A stretch of 64,000 nucleotides of DNA from Pectobacterium polaris (GCF_002307355.1 NZ_CP017481.1:2852001-2916000); one strand, 5' to 3'; shown: positions 7,707 through 16,987, counted from the stretch's first letter. Notes: generated by a model from the letters alone, not told the origin. Program-made: numbers and translations.

Positions 7707-9715
7707 TCAGAATAAATCTACCCGCACGTCTACGCCAACGGTTCGGCCTTCGTTGACTTGCGCATAGCCCGATGTACCGCTCATGAAGCCAAAGGTACGG
7801 TAGCGGCGGTCGAAAACGTTATCCACATAGCCAGCGATATTCACCCGGTCGGTAGCCTGCCAACTGAGGCGCAGGTCGGTCGTGGTATAGGTGCCCTGAC
7901 GCAATGCATTGTCGCCGTCGAAGTAGTGCGGACCTACCACGTTGAAGGCCAGACGCGGCATTAACGCGCCAAACGAGGTATCAATCAATCCGTTCAGGCT
8001 GGTGCCGGCACCGTAGCGCGGGACGAAGGGCACGCGTTTATCCTGATAGCTCTCACTGTCGCCGGTAAATTCAGAACGGACATAGGTGCCGTTGATATCC
8101 CATGACCAGTTGGGAACGAACTGCCACTTCAGCATCATCTCTATGCCGCTGGCGTCGGCGCTACCTGCGTTGCTGAGCGTTTGCATACCGACCGGGCCGG
8201 AATACAGCTGCATATCACGCGTGTGGGTGTGGAACACCGCGCCCTGAAGCTGCACATCGCCGCTCTGATAGCGCGAGCCGATTTCATAGTTAATCGATTT
8301 CTCCGCACTATACGGAATGGCCTGCGTGCCGGCGGCAGGTGAATAGTTAAAGCCGGTTGGCTTGTAGCCCTGCGCGACGCGGGTATAGACACGCCAGTCA
8401 TTATTCAGCAGATAGCTGGCGGAGAGCTGTCCCAGCACCTGATCGTCATCGACGCTATTGCGGTCGCCCACGTTCATGCCGGAGAACTGCTGGTTGTAAC
8501 GGGTTTCGGCTCTATCGTGCGACACGCGCAGCCCGCCGCCCAGATCGATACGGTCAGTCAGATGCCAGGTCAGATCGCTGTAGGCGGCTAAGGTCTCCGA
8601 CGACGTATTGGCATTGCTCTTCATGAACGGAGCACCTGCCGTGCTGTAGGTCAGATCGAGTTTTTCACGCGTGTTCTGTCGGTAAAGACCGAACACCATA
8701 TCCACCGTGCGGCCTGCACCGTGTGTCGCGGCACGCAGTTCCTGCACGTCCTGATTCCAGCGTTCCGGCATGTCGGCCATCAGCGTACTGTTCGGGAAGG
8801 TGCGGTCGTAATTTTGCTGCTGCCACGCGCCGATCAGGCTAAAGATCCAGTTATCGGTGGTGTATTTTCCGCTGAGCGACTGGCTGTGCGTGCAGCGGCG
8901 TAATGTCGGATCGGGGGCGCCCGCGGCGATCTCCAGTGTCCGATTTTTAGCATCGCCAAACGGCAGATAGGTATCCTGCGTGGCGCGCGTACAGTCTTCC
9001 GTCAGTGCCAGACTGGTTTCCCACGGCTGACCATCGGGGCCAGTCGCAGCCTAAGGTTCCCGACGCTGGATTTTGTCCCACCGAGATTATCGCTGCCTGT
9101 GGCAGGATTGGTCATCGCGCCTGAATCGACCTGACGCAGCAGCGTAACGCTACCGTACAGCAGGCCATCCTGAATGGGGCCGCTAAGGTTTATTTTGCCG
9201 TGATAGCCGTCGCGGCTGGCGACGCCACCTTCGACATAGCCACGCGGTGTGCTGTCCGGCTGCTGAGTCACGATGTTGATAATGCCGCCCTGTGCGCTTT
9301 TACCGTACAGCGTTCCCTGTGGGCCTCGCAGCATTTCGATACTCTCCACATCGGAGAGGGCTTGCACGGTGTTGGTGGCGAGCTGTGGTACGCCGTCCAC
9401 GTAGACCGTCACGGCCGGGCTGTAGAAATCCTGGGCGGAAGACACGCCGCGCAGTGAGATGGAGGGGAACAGCAGGCTACCGTTATTGCCGAGGTTCAGG
9501 CCGGGCATCACGCGAGTCAGCTTGTCGGTGCTGGTCACGCCAGCATCTTTCAGCTCCGGTGCCGTCACGACGGTGGAAGAGACGTTATTGGCCGAGGCGG
9601 AATAGGGCGACTGTTTGCTGGCGGTGACAACAAGCGTATCGTCCTGAGCGGCAAAGGCGCAGGAAGAGAGAAACACGCCGGTTAAGGCGAGCGGATAAAG
9701 ACGCATTATTTTCAT
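7707..9715 (-). pseudogene. fyuA: yersiniabactin/pesticin TonB-dependent receptor, disrupted by a one-base frameshift
   Basis: The N-terminal part (9715 to about 9036) and the C-terminal part (to 7707) together cover the whole FyuA receptor of about 670 residues. Visible features are a signal peptide ending near CAFAAQDD, a TonB box DTLVVTAS, the plug (SISLRGVSSAQDF, LRGPQGTLYGKSAQGG) and the barrel through to a terminal aromatic residue (VDVRVDLF). At the GGGG run 9036-9039 the frame is lost. One more C on the coding strand would restore the FyuA-like reading LRLAPDGQPWETSLAL; as given, translation ends in TGA at 9002. Both flanks are otherwise conserved, so this is a recent mutation, a sequencing error or slippage in a short homopolymer. 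The product would be the outer-membrane ferric-siderophore channel. Confidence 0.9.
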
Positions 9716-9819
9716 TATTAAATCCCTGAAAAGACTAAAATCGCTGTCAACTTAACGGCTTTCATCACGACGCGCTTTATTACGATAAGGGAAGCGTGTG
9801 AGACAGAGAATGACGAAGG

Positions 9820-9838
9820 TTAAATGATAATCGTTTGC
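9820..9838. promoter_or_regulatory. Fur box upstream of fyuA
   Basis: TTAAATGATAATCGTTTGC matches the 19-bp Fur consensus GATAATGATAATCATTATC at about 14 positions and sits between the fyuA start and the YbtA-type operator. It implies iron repression of the receptor. Confidence 0.65.
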
Positions 9839-9848
9839 ATTTTTTGAG

Positions 9849-9880
9849 CTACCCGTATCGGGTCTATTTCAACCCGAATA
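9849..9880 (-). promoter_or_regulatory. YbtA-type operator upstream of fyuA
   Basis: Two direct half-sites, ACCCGTATC at 9851 and ACCCGAATA at 9872, start 21 bp apart, i.e. two helical turns. The same layout recurs upstream of ybtX and ybtP, in the same orientation relative to the gene served. YbtA, an AraC-type activator, is known to bind paired repeats at such promoters. Confidence 0.6.
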
Positions 9881-9908
9881 CAACAGATTTCCGCGTGTTT
9901 TCCCTGCC

Positions 9909-11171
9909 TTAATCCTGTCCCCGCTGGCCTGCTGTAGCCGAGGGAATCCCCTCTGAAAATAGGCGGGAAAAGCGCAGAGATAGCCGCTTGGCGGGCCACA
10001 GGCTGGCGACGGCGAAGCAGGCCAGCACGCCCAGCGTGGTCTGGTAATTCGTGTGATGGGCTAACTGGAGCGCAGCAATCGACACGATCATGGCGACGGC
10101 GGCATCGGTGGATTGAAACAGCGCATAGTCGGAAGCGGGCTGATGCGGTCTGACTAGGCCCATCAGAACGTTGTATAGCGTGACAAACCCGATGGCGGCA
10201 GCCAGATTGACCACGCCAAAGAGCGCGATCCAGGCGTTCAACGGGTACAGCGGGTAGCCGACGGCCAGCACAATGGCTAACAGGGCGTGCACAACCATGA
10301 CAGGCAACAGACAGCGCAGTGCACCCACACGTCGAATCAGGACATTAGCGAGCACAATTCCTACGCCGCTGACGGCGGTGCTGTACACGGTCATGACGAT
10401 GCCCAGTTGGCCCAGGCTAAGCTGTCTGTCGATCAACATGACGGTCTGTAGCGCCATCATGCCGCGCATCGCCAGATAGAAAATGGCCGTGAAGGCTAAT
10501 ACTGGCCAGAGCGCTTTAAACGTCAGACGATTTAGCGTCGGGCGTGCGGCTTGTTGACTCTGACGATCCTGAGTATGGCTGTGCTGGATAGGGGATTGCC
10601 GGATATAGCGCAGCGGCAGGATGAGCATCAGCAGCGACAGCCCCGCCAGCGCGAAGAAGCCGCCTCGCCATCCTGCCTGTTCCGCAATACTCAGGAACGC
10701 ATAAGAGCCGAACAGAATACCCAGATAGCTGCCGCCGACCTGTGCGGTATTCGCCAGCGCGCGGCTGGACGCGTTGGTGGTGCAGATCGTGATGCCGTCG
10801 GCATAGATATCGTGGCTGGCGGAGAGCAGCGCCAGCAGCATCAGCGCAATGATAATAGTGAGGACAGAGTGCTCGGGGGAGATGACGCCAATCACAACCA
10901 GCGTTGCCGCTATCGCGATCTGGAGCAGCACCAGACTGCCTAAATAGGGATTGCCGCGCAGAGGAAGCGCGTGACGCTCGCCCCACGGTGCCCACAGGCA
11001 TTTAGCAATCCACGGCAGAAAGGTTAGCGACAACCAACTTAGCTGCGCAAGATCCAACCCAGCGTGGCGAAAATAGCCCGCCACGCCCTGCATAATGAGG
11101 GCGGTGATCATGCCCTGATGGAGGTAGAAACACCAATAGGGCAGATAGCGTGTCATCGAATTGTGCGTCAT
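9909..11171 (-). CDS. ybtX: MFS transporter of the yersiniabactin locus (YbtX-like)
   Basis: This 420-aa, about 12-helix major facilitator protein has features of YbtX: an early YLPYWCFYLHQGMITALIMQ and a first-loop WGERHALPLRG-like segment. YbtX is linked in Yersinia to yersiniabactin-dependent zinc and metal handling. The gene lies between fyuA and ybtA on the same strand and starts inside an ATGA overlap with a 37-codon ORF just upstream, suggesting translational coupling. The promoter region upstream of that ORF has a Fur box and a YbtA-type operator. Inner-membrane location is certain from the helices; the exact substrate is not. Confidence 0.85.
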   Translation of the reverse strand: MTHNSMTRYLPYWCFYLHQGMITALIMQGVAGYFRHAGLDLAQLSWLSLTFLPWIAKCLWAPWGERHALPLRGNPYLGSLVLLQIAIAATLVVIGVISPEHSVLTIIIALMLLALLSASHDIYADGITICTTNASSRALANTAQVGGSYLGILFGSYAFLSIAEQAGWRGGFFALAGLSLLMLILPLRYIRQSPIQHSHTQDRQSQQAARPTLNRLTFKALWPVLAFTAIFYLAMRGMMALQTVMLIDRQLSLGQLGIVMTVYSTAVSGVGIVLANVLIRRVGALRCLLPVMVVHALLAIVLAVGYPLYPLNAWIALFGVVNLAAAIGFVTLYNVLMGLVRPHQPASDYALFQSTDAAVAMIVSIAALQLAHHTNYQTTLGVLACFAVASLWPAKRLSLRFSRLFSEGIPSATAGQRGQD

Positions 11172-11281
11172 GGTTTGTCGCGATCCAGCAGCGTGATCGC
11201 CAGCGCTTCAAGCGAAGTGGCGACGACAAAATAGGCATGCGTATCAAGGAAAGGATGTGGCGTTGCAATGGAATCGGGCAT
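11168..11281 (-). CDS. 37-aa small ORF coupled to ybtX
   Basis: An ATG at 11281 with GGAGAAA a short distance upstream opens a 37-codon frame whose TGA overlaps the ybtX ATG as ATGA. The peptide begins MPDSIATPHPFLDTHAYF and has a hydrophobic middle (FVVATSLEALAITLL). It sits directly downstream of the Fur box and YbtA-type operator, so it would be the first gene of the ybtX transcript. I do not recognise it. It may be a leader peptide that couples ybtX translation or a remnant of a longer gene. Confidence 0.5.
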   Translation of the reverse strand: MPDSIATPHPFLDTHAYFVVATSLEALAITLLDRDKP

Positions 11282-11306
11282 GGCGGTTTCTCCGGCTTAT
11301 TATGGA

Positions 11307-11325
11307 GAAAATGATAATCATTCGC
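11307..11325. promoter_or_regulatory. Fur box upstream of the ybtX unit
   Basis: GAAAATGATAATCATTCGC matches the 19-bp Fur consensus at 16 positions, the best of the three Fur-like sites in this locus. It lies between the YbtA-type operator and the small ORF start. Confidence 0.72.
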
Positions 11326-11335
11326 TGTTGCAGCG

Positions 11336-11370
11336 CTACCCGAATCCAGTCTATTTGTACCCGTATCGGG
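11336..11370 (-). promoter_or_regulatory. YbtA-type operator upstream of the ybtX unit
   Basis: Half-sites ACCCGAATC (11338) and ACCCGTATC (11359) are direct repeats whose starts are 21 bp apart, with AGTCTATTT between them. The fyuA operator has nearly the same spacer (GGTCTATTT). Confidence 0.6.
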
Positions 11371-11394
11371 ATGAACGGTAGCGTTGGAGAACGA

Positions 11395-12363
11395 CTAAAT
11401 GTTCAGACGCTTGAAAGCGGAAGGCGTAACGCCGAACTGCTTTTGGAAGGCGGCACTAAAGTGGCTGGCGTTGGCGTAGCCCAGATCGGTGGCAACCACC
11501 ATCACGGGCGCGCCCGTGACAAACAGCCGACGCCGCGCTTCGTGCATACGTTCGGCCTGAAATAACCCATAGATGCTGTTATTGAAGAGCTGACGGAATC
11601 CGCGTTTCAGTTTGAGTACGCTTAATCCGGTTTCTCTGGACAGCATGGCGATAGTGGGGGCCTGTGACAGATCCGCCAGCAGCAGATCTTTGGCCCGCAG
11701 CAGCTTTTGCCGATCGGCCAGGCTGAGCGTGTCCTGTTGGGGAATCGTGTCGGCATGTCCGGCGACGGCGAGGCTAACCAGAATCATGCTTTGCCCCAGC
11801 AGCCACAGCGGGGCATGACGGTTTTCACCGGCCTGCTGTGGGTGCGTCAGGCTGGACAACGCGTGGCTCAATACCTGAGCGGTCGCCCGCATCTCGGCAT
11901 TGCAGTCGCAGTGGGTGCAGAGTCGGCCGGAATCCAACTGCTGTTGCAGGTTACCGGTGAGATCCGGCACCCAGTTAGCCAGTAGTTCAGGGCTCAGCGA
12001 TACCGTGACGCTTTCAAACTGTCCGGCATAGGACGACGTGCCCTGACAGTCCGGGGTATAGCTAATGCAGCCCGATCCTTGCTTCAGCACATGTTCCCGT
12101 CCCCGATCGCCTTTCAGCGAGAATTGCGAATCGCCCTGCAACGAACAAGAAAAATTGATGCGTCCCCAGTCGTCATGCAAATGCATGGTTGTCGGCTGCC
12201 GGAACTTCCCGCGCCACACCAGAATATCCAGCCCCTCCTGAAGCGTGGCGCGCAGCAGGCTACAGTCCGCACCGGTATCCGGCCGCATGACGTGCAGTTC
12301 AGCGATCAAATTTGAAATGGTGACTTCAGGCTCGCTGGCGGCTTTCAGTGGGGAGGCATTCAA
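11395..12363 (-). CDS. ybtA: AraC-family regulator of the yersiniabactin uptake locus (YbtA-like)
   Basis: The 322-aa protein has an N-terminal sensing half (HLHDDWGRINFSCSLQGD) and a C-terminal pair of AraC helix-turn-helix motifs (SRETGLSVLKLKRGFRQLF and ATDLGYANASHFSAAFQKQF, about residues 240-310). This is the YbtA/PchR type, which is activated by ferric siderophore and represses its own gene. It sits divergent from ybtPQ, and the shared intergenic region carries a third copy of the paired operator. It should activate fyuA, ybtX and ybtP when siderophore enters the cell. Confidence 0.87.
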   Translation of the reverse strand: MNASPLKAASEPEVTISNLIAELHVMRPDTGADCSLLRATLQEGLDILVWRGKFRQPTTMHLHDDWGRINFSCSLQGDSQFSLKGDRGREHVLKQGSGCISYTPDCQGTSSYAGQFESVTVSLSPELLANWVPDLTGNLQQQLDSGRLCTHCDCNAEMRATAQVLSHALSSLTHPQQAGENRHAPLWLLGQSMILVSLAVAGHADTIPQQDTLSLADRQKLLRAKDLLLADLSQAPTIAMLSRETGLSVLKLKRGFRQLFNNSIYGLFQAERMHEARRRLFVTGAPVMVVATDLGYANASHFSAAFQKQFGVTPSAFKRLNI

Positions 12364-12453
12364 TGGACAGACTCCTGAAGATACGGGTTGCGGTTATCGG
12401 ACGATCTGGTCATCGGACGATCATCGCACCGCAGTTGATGACAGAAACCCGTA

Positions 12454-12487
12454 CCGATTCGGGTAGAAATCGGCTCGAATCGGGTAG
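12454..12487 (+). promoter_or_regulatory. YbtA-type operator between ybtA and ybtP
   Basis: On the minus strand the half-sites ACCCGATTC and ACCCGAATC start exactly 21 bp apart, as upstream of fyuA and ybtX. Relative to ybtP the orientation is the same as in the other two promoters. The site could serve activation of ybtP and autorepression of ybtA. Confidence 0.6.
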
Positions 12488-12497
12488 ATACGCAATT

Positions 12498-12516
12498 GAG
12501 AATAGTTATTATTCCT
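12498..12516. promoter_or_regulatory. weak Fur-like site upstream of ybtP
   Basis: GAGAATAGTTATTATTCCT matches the Fur consensus at about 11 of 19 positions. It occupies the position, next to the YbtA-type operator, where the two better Fur boxes lie in the sister promoters. Sequence support is weak by itself. Confidence 0.35.
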
Positions 12517-12594
12517 GACTTTATTGCCGTCGTCGAGTTGATTTGCTTGTCTTGCAGATAAGCGACTGTGCGGGAAGGAGAAAAGAGAACAACT

Positions 12595-14421
12595 ATGCCA
12601 CATTCCGCTGTTGAGGGCGGTTCATCCGCTGCCGCGCCGCCTTCTACGCCACAGAACCGTGCCTGGCACATTATGTACCCCGTACGCGGGCAAATTCGTT
12701 TGGCGATGTGCCTGTCGGGGCTATCGGTTCTGGCTGGCATCGCATTTCTGCTTTTTCTGGCGTGGAGTATCCAACTGCTGATTGTGCAACCCGCGTCATG
12801 GCCGTTACTTACGATCAGCGGGGCCGTGCTGTGCTTGTGCGCCAGCTATCTGCTGCGTCTGCTGGCCTTTAATCAGTCTCACTACGCCGCGTTTCGGCTG
12901 GAAAATCAGATTCGCAGCGCGCTGGCGGAACAGCTGGCGCGGATCCCGCTGGGTGAGTTGCAGCGTCTGGGTACCGGTTCGCTGGCGAAGATCGTTCAGG
13001 ATGATGTAAAAGCGCTTCACCTGTTTGTAGCGGACAGCACGCCGCTCTATGCCCGTGCCGTTGTGGCACCGCTGTGCACGGGGGCGTTACTGTTCTGGTT
13101 AGACTGGCGTTTAGCACTGGCCGCCTTGCTGGTGCTGGTCATCGGTGCCGTGGTGCTGATGCTGGCGATGCGCAATGCCGGTGAGATGAACCAGCGCTAT
13201 AACCAGGCGCGGGAAGACGTCAGTACCGCCGTGATCGAATTTGTGCAGGCGATGCCGGTGGTGCGCACCTTCGATACGGGTGCCTCAACGTTTGGGCGCT
13301 ACCAGCAGGCGCTGGAAAATTATCTGGACGTGCTTACGCGCTGGTATCAGCAGGCGGGGTTCTCGGCGCGTTTCTCCTTTGCCGTGCTTAACCCGCTTCC
13401 AACGCTGCTGGTGCTGTGCTGGGTGGCCTACGGTTTCTATCACTCTGGCGATCTTGATTTCAGCCTGTGGGTCGCGGTGCTGCTGCTCGGTAATGGCATG
13501 GCGGAGGCCGTCATGCCGATGATGGCGCTGAACCATATGGTGACGAAAACCCGATTGAGTATCAGCCGGATTCAGGACGTGCTGGCATTGTCGCCTCTGT
13601 CGGAAGCGGAAAGCGATGTCTTGCCTGCCGATGCCAGTGTGAGCTTTGAGCAAGTCAGTTTCCGCTACGACCAGCACGCGAGCGACTGGGTGCTGGAGGA
13701 TGTCAGTTTTCAGGTACCAGCAGGATCGGTGACGGCGCTGGTGGGGGCGTCTGGCGCAGGGAAAACCACCGTGGCGCGGCTCATTCCCCGCTTTTGGGAT
13801 GTGACGGCCGGGCGCATTTTGATTGGCGGCGTTGATATCCGGCAGATGAAAACCGCCACGCTCATGCAGCAGGTGTCGTTTGTTTTTCAGGAGTCATTCC
13901 TGTTTGCGGACACCATCGCTAATAACATCCGACTCGGCTTGCCTGAAAAAAGCATGGAAGAGGTGATTGCCGCCGCGACGGCGGCACAGGCACACGATTT
14001 TATCATGGCGTTGCCGCAGGGTTACGACACGCTGGCCGGTGAGCGCGGCCAGTTCCTGTCCGGCGGACAGCGCCAGCGTATCGCCATTGCGCGGGCGCTG
14101 TTGCATAACCGGCCGATTCTGGTGCTGGACGAACCGACGGCCTTTGCCGACCCGGAAAACGAGGCGGCGCTGCTGGCGGCGCTTGGCGTCTTAATGCAGG
14201 GTAAGACGGTCATCATGGTGGCGCACCGTCTGTCGACGATCCGCGATGCTGACCAGATCGTGGTCTTCGACCATGGACGGCTGAGCGAATCAGGTCGTCA
14301 TGACGTGCTGCTGGCGGCACGAGGCCGCTATAGCGAACTGTGGCGACACTATGAGCAGGCGCAGAACTGGGCGCTAGGCAGCACATCGTCGAGCAACGGG
14401 CAGTCAGGAGATCGCGCGTGA
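12595..14421 (+). CDS. ybtP: siderophore ABC exporter-fold importer, subunit 1 (YbtP-like)
   Basis: The 608-aa half-transporter has an N-terminal six-helix membrane domain (about residues 35-310) and a C-terminal ATPase domain with Walker A GASGAGKTT, signature LSGGQRQRIAIARAL and Walker B ILVLDEPTAF. YbtP and YbtQ have an exporter-type fold but import ferric yersiniabactin across the inner membrane. The ATG at 12595 is preferred; a GTG at 12568 in the same frame would overlap the likely ribosome site. It overlaps ybtQ by one base and is divergent from ybtA. Confidence 0.87.
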   Translation: MPHSAVEGGSSAAAPPSTPQNRAWHIMYPVRGQIRLAMCLSGLSVLAGIAFLLFLAWSIQLLIVQPASWPLLTISGAVLCLCASYLLRLLAFNQSHYAAFRLENQIRSALAEQLARIPLGELQRLGTGSLAKIVQDDVKALHLFVADSTPLYARAVVAPLCTGALLFWLDWRLALAALLVLVIGAVVLMLAMRNAGEMNQRYNQAREDVSTAVIEFVQAMPVVRTFDTGASTFGRYQQALENYLDVLTRWYQQAGFSARFSFAVLNPLPTLLVLCWVAYGFYHSGDLDFSLWVAVLLLGNGMAEAVMPMMALNHMVTKTRLSISRIQDVLALSPLSEAESDVLPADASVSFEQVSFRYDQHASDWVLEDVSFQVPAGSVTALVGASGAGKTTVARLIPRFWDVTAGRILIGGVDIRQMKTATLMQQVSFVFQESFLFADTIANNIRLGLPEKSMEEVIAAATAAQAHDFIMALPQGYDTLAGERGQFLSGGQRQRIAIARALLHNRPILVLDEPTAFADPENEAALLAALGVLMQGKTVIMVAHRLSTIRDADQIVVFDHGRLSESGRHDVLLAARGRYSELWRHYEQAQNWALGSTSSSNGQSGDRA

Positions 14422-16238
14422 TGAACGAAAACTGTTCCTCCATAAGCCATTCCGCCATAACGACGCGGCTATCTGCGTGGTGGCACACGTATCGTCAACT
14501 GGAGCGGGTGACGGGTTCACAGTCTCGACGGTTCCGTCGGTGTTGCCTGAGCCTGCTGGCGGCGGCGATGACGCAGGGGCTGGCGCTGGCGTGCCTGTTT
14601 CCGCTGTTGTCGGCGTTCACCCACGTTGAGGCTTCCCGCGAGATAGCGATCTGGCTGGCGCTCATGACACTCCTGAGCCCGCTGACGCTGGTGCTGCGCT
14701 GGTATGGGCAAGGGTTTGAATACCGTGGGCAGCTTGCGACGGCGACCCATGAGCTACGTATGCGTCTGGGGGAACAGCTGCGGAGTATGCCGCTAACCAC
14801 GCTCCAGTCCGCGCGGGCGGGGGATATCAACGCGCTGCTGTTGGGCAGCGTGGATGAGAACCTGAACTATATGCTGGCGATAATAAACCAACTGCTGTTG
14901 GCTATCGTGACGCCTGTCGTGATAGCGCTCGTCATGCTGATGGTGGAATGGCGATTGGGCGTGAGCCTGCTGCTGATCTTTCCTGCTATCGCGCTGCTTT
15001 ATCGCTGGCGGCGGCCGGCATTTGCCCGCACGATGCAGGCGCTGGCGGAGGCGAATCAGCAAACCAGCGCCGACATTGTGGAATATGTACAGGGGCTCGC
15101 CGTGCTGAGAACCAGCTGTCAGCAGGCTGAACGTACATCGGCGCTGCGTCAGCGTTTTCAGCATCTACAGCAGATACAGACGTCGGCTCACCGCAGCGGT
15201 GCGAAACCCGGCGCAGTGGTTACTAGCGTCGTGGAGTTGGGCCTGCAAGGTGTGCTGATTTTGGGTATCAGCGGCGTTGTGGTAGGCGCATGGGATGTTG
15301 CTATCGTCGCCGCGATGATGGTGATCACTGTGCGTTTCTCTGAACCGCTGGCGACGTTTGTCAGCTATACGGCCGTGCTGGAACTGATTGATACGGCGCT
15401 GCATCGCATTGACGATTTGCTGGCGATTGAACCGCTTCCCGTACACCAGCCTGTCGAGATGCCGACGACGTATGCGATTACGTTCGAACAGGTGAGTTTT
15501 CGCTATGCGGACAAGGCTGAGGCGGTGCTCGATAGGGTAGATATCGCGCTGCCGGACAAGGGGATGACGGCGTTGGTCGGGCCGTCTGGCTCGGGGAAAA
15601 CGACGATAACGCGACTGCTCATGCGTCATGCAGATCCGCAACATGGGCGCGTGTGTATCGGCGGCGTGGATATCCGCTGCATTCCAACGCGTGAATTGAA
15701 TAAGCTGATTTCCGTGGTGTTTCAGGATGTCTATCTGTTTGATGATTCAGTGCTGGCAAACATTCGGATGGCACGCCCGGATGCCAGCGACGCAGAGATC
15801 GAGCGGGCTGCCGCCGCTGCACAGTGTCTGGACTTTATTCAGCGGCTGCCGCAGGGATGGCAAACGCGACTGGGCGATATCGGTGGCAGATTATCCGGCG
15901 GCGAGCGGCAGCGTATTTCGATTGCGCGAGCCTTATTGAAGGACGCGCCGATTGTGATTCTGGACGAACCGACGGCGGCGTTGGATACCGAAAGCGAGCT
16001 CGCCGTACAGCGGGCGATTGACCGGCTGGTTCAGGACAAGACGGTGATTGTCATCGCACATCGGCTATCGACAATTGTGGGCGCACATCGAATTCTGGTT
16101 GTCGAGAATGGGGGGATTTCCCAGCAGGGAACACATAATGAATTACTGCGTGCTGAAGGCCGTTATCGCGCGTTGTGGAACGCGCAGCAGAAGAGTAAGC
16201 GCCTATCCCACCTTAAGGTGCATGTAGAGGGGAGATAG
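14421..16238 (+). CDS. ybtQ: siderophore ABC exporter-fold importer, subunit 2 (YbtQ-like)
   Basis: The 605-aa partner of YbtP has a membrane domain starting RRFRRCCLSLLAAAMTQGLA, followed by the strongly family-like LVLRWYGQGFEYRGQLATAT and then an ATPase with Walker A GPSGSGKTT, signature LSGGERQRISIARALL and Walker B IVILDEPTAALD. It closely resembles YbtQ of the Yersinia high-pathogenicity island. Stop and start overlap as TGATG, so translation is coupled to ybtP. The gene ends 11 bp from the convergent quorum-sensing regulator gene. In Yersinia the locus continues with biosynthesis genes on the far side; none is found here. Confidence 0.88.
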   Translation: MNENCSSISHSAITTRLSAWWHTYRQLERVTGSQSRRFRRCCLSLLAAAMTQGLALACLFPLLSAFTHVEASREIAIWLALMTLLSPLTLVLRWYGQGFEYRGQLATATHELRMRLGEQLRSMPLTTLQSARAGDINALLLGSVDENLNYMLAIINQLLLAIVTPVVIALVMLMVEWRLGVSLLLIFPAIALLYRWRRPAFARTMQALAEANQQTSADIVEYVQGLAVLRTSCQQAERTSALRQRFQHLQQIQTSAHRSGAKPGAVVTSVVELGLQGVLILGISGVVVGAWDVAIVAAMMVITVRFSEPLATFVSYTAVLELIDTALHRIDDLLAIEPLPVHQPVEMPTTYAITFEQVSFRYADKAEAVLDRVDIALPDKGMTALVGPSGSGKTTITRLLMRHADPQHGRVCIGGVDIRCIPTRELNKLISVVFQDVYLFDDSVLANIRMARPDASDAEIERAAAAAQCLDFIQRLPQGWQTRLGDIGGRLSGGERQRISIARALLKDAPIVILDEPTAALDTESELAVQRAIDRLVQDKTVIVIAHRLSTIVGAHRILVVENGGISQQGTHNELLRAEGRYRALWNAQQKSKRLSHLKVHVEGR

Positions 16239-16249
16239 ACTTGATGGGA

Positions 16250-16987
16250 TTATAACGGTTCCGGCTTGATGAGCTGTAATTCTACGCCCAGCCTGATGGC
16301 GTGTTTGGCATTCAGCACGCCCAGTTTTTTCACCACATTACCAATGTGAAACTTCACGGTGCTGATTTTGATATCCAGAATCAGCGCAATTTCCGGGTAG
16401 GTTTTTCCCATGCTGGCCCAGTACAGAATTTCGTTTTCGCGCTGGGAGAAAATCTCTTTGTCACCTTGCTTTTTGCTTTGAGGGCTTTGCGTCATCTCTT
16501 TGTAAAGCGTGGTGATTTTCTCATGAACGGCAATGAGCAGCATTTGCAGTTTGTCTTTGTTTTCCTCAACAATATTTTCCATATCCGTTGGCGCGTGTTC
16601 TTCAAACATAATTGATAGCGCTGCCAGATGATTATTGTTGTCATGCAAGACAAAGGTGTAGCCATTAACAATATCGTACTCTTTTGACAGATTAAAAATC
16701 TTGGAAAACTTCAGCTTAGAGTTAATAACGATGTTGTCTTCCCAGGAGAACGGCGAGACTTTATTTATCGCCGTTAAAATAACTGGATCGATATGCTGAT
16801 AGTTATTTTCTTTATAGGTATTAACCCATTCCTGCGGGTAATTTGAGATGATCACAACCTGAGAGGGGTTCTTCTTGTTCATGATCATGTAGGCGTATTT
16901 CAGGTCGCCATACTGCTTTAACTTTCGGCCGAGATAGCTTTTTATCGTGTTATTGATAATTTCATTGTCAGAGCAAAATACAGACAT
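16250..16987 (-). CDS. virR: LuxR-type quorum-sensing regulator, ExpR2/VirR of soft-rot bacteria
   Basis: The 245-aa protein has an N-terminal autoinducer-binding domain (residues about 15-160; conserved [19 protein letters not shown] in [18 protein letters not shown]) and a C-terminal LuxR helix-turn-helix ([38 protein letters not shown]). It strongly resembles the paired ExpR and VirR/ExpR2 regulators of Pectobacterium, which bind DNA without signal and are released by acyl-homoserine lactone, controlling plant cell-wall-degrading enzymes. No luxI-type synthase gene is beside it, which favours the unlinked paralogue VirR/ExpR2 over the expI-linked ExpR. That distinction is inference. Confidence 0.82.
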   Translation of the reverse strand: MSVFCSDNEIINNTIKSYLGRKLKQYGDLKYAYMIMNKKNPSQVVIISNYPQEWVNTYKENNYQHIDPVILTAINKVSPFSWEDNIVINSKLKFSKIFNLSKEYDIVNGYTFVLHDNNNHLAALSIMFEEHAPTDMENIVEENKDKLQMLLIAVHEKITTLYKEMTQSPQSKKQGDKEIFSQRENEILYWASMGKTYPEIALILDIKISTVKFHIGNVVKKLGVLNAKHAIRLGVELQLIKPEPL

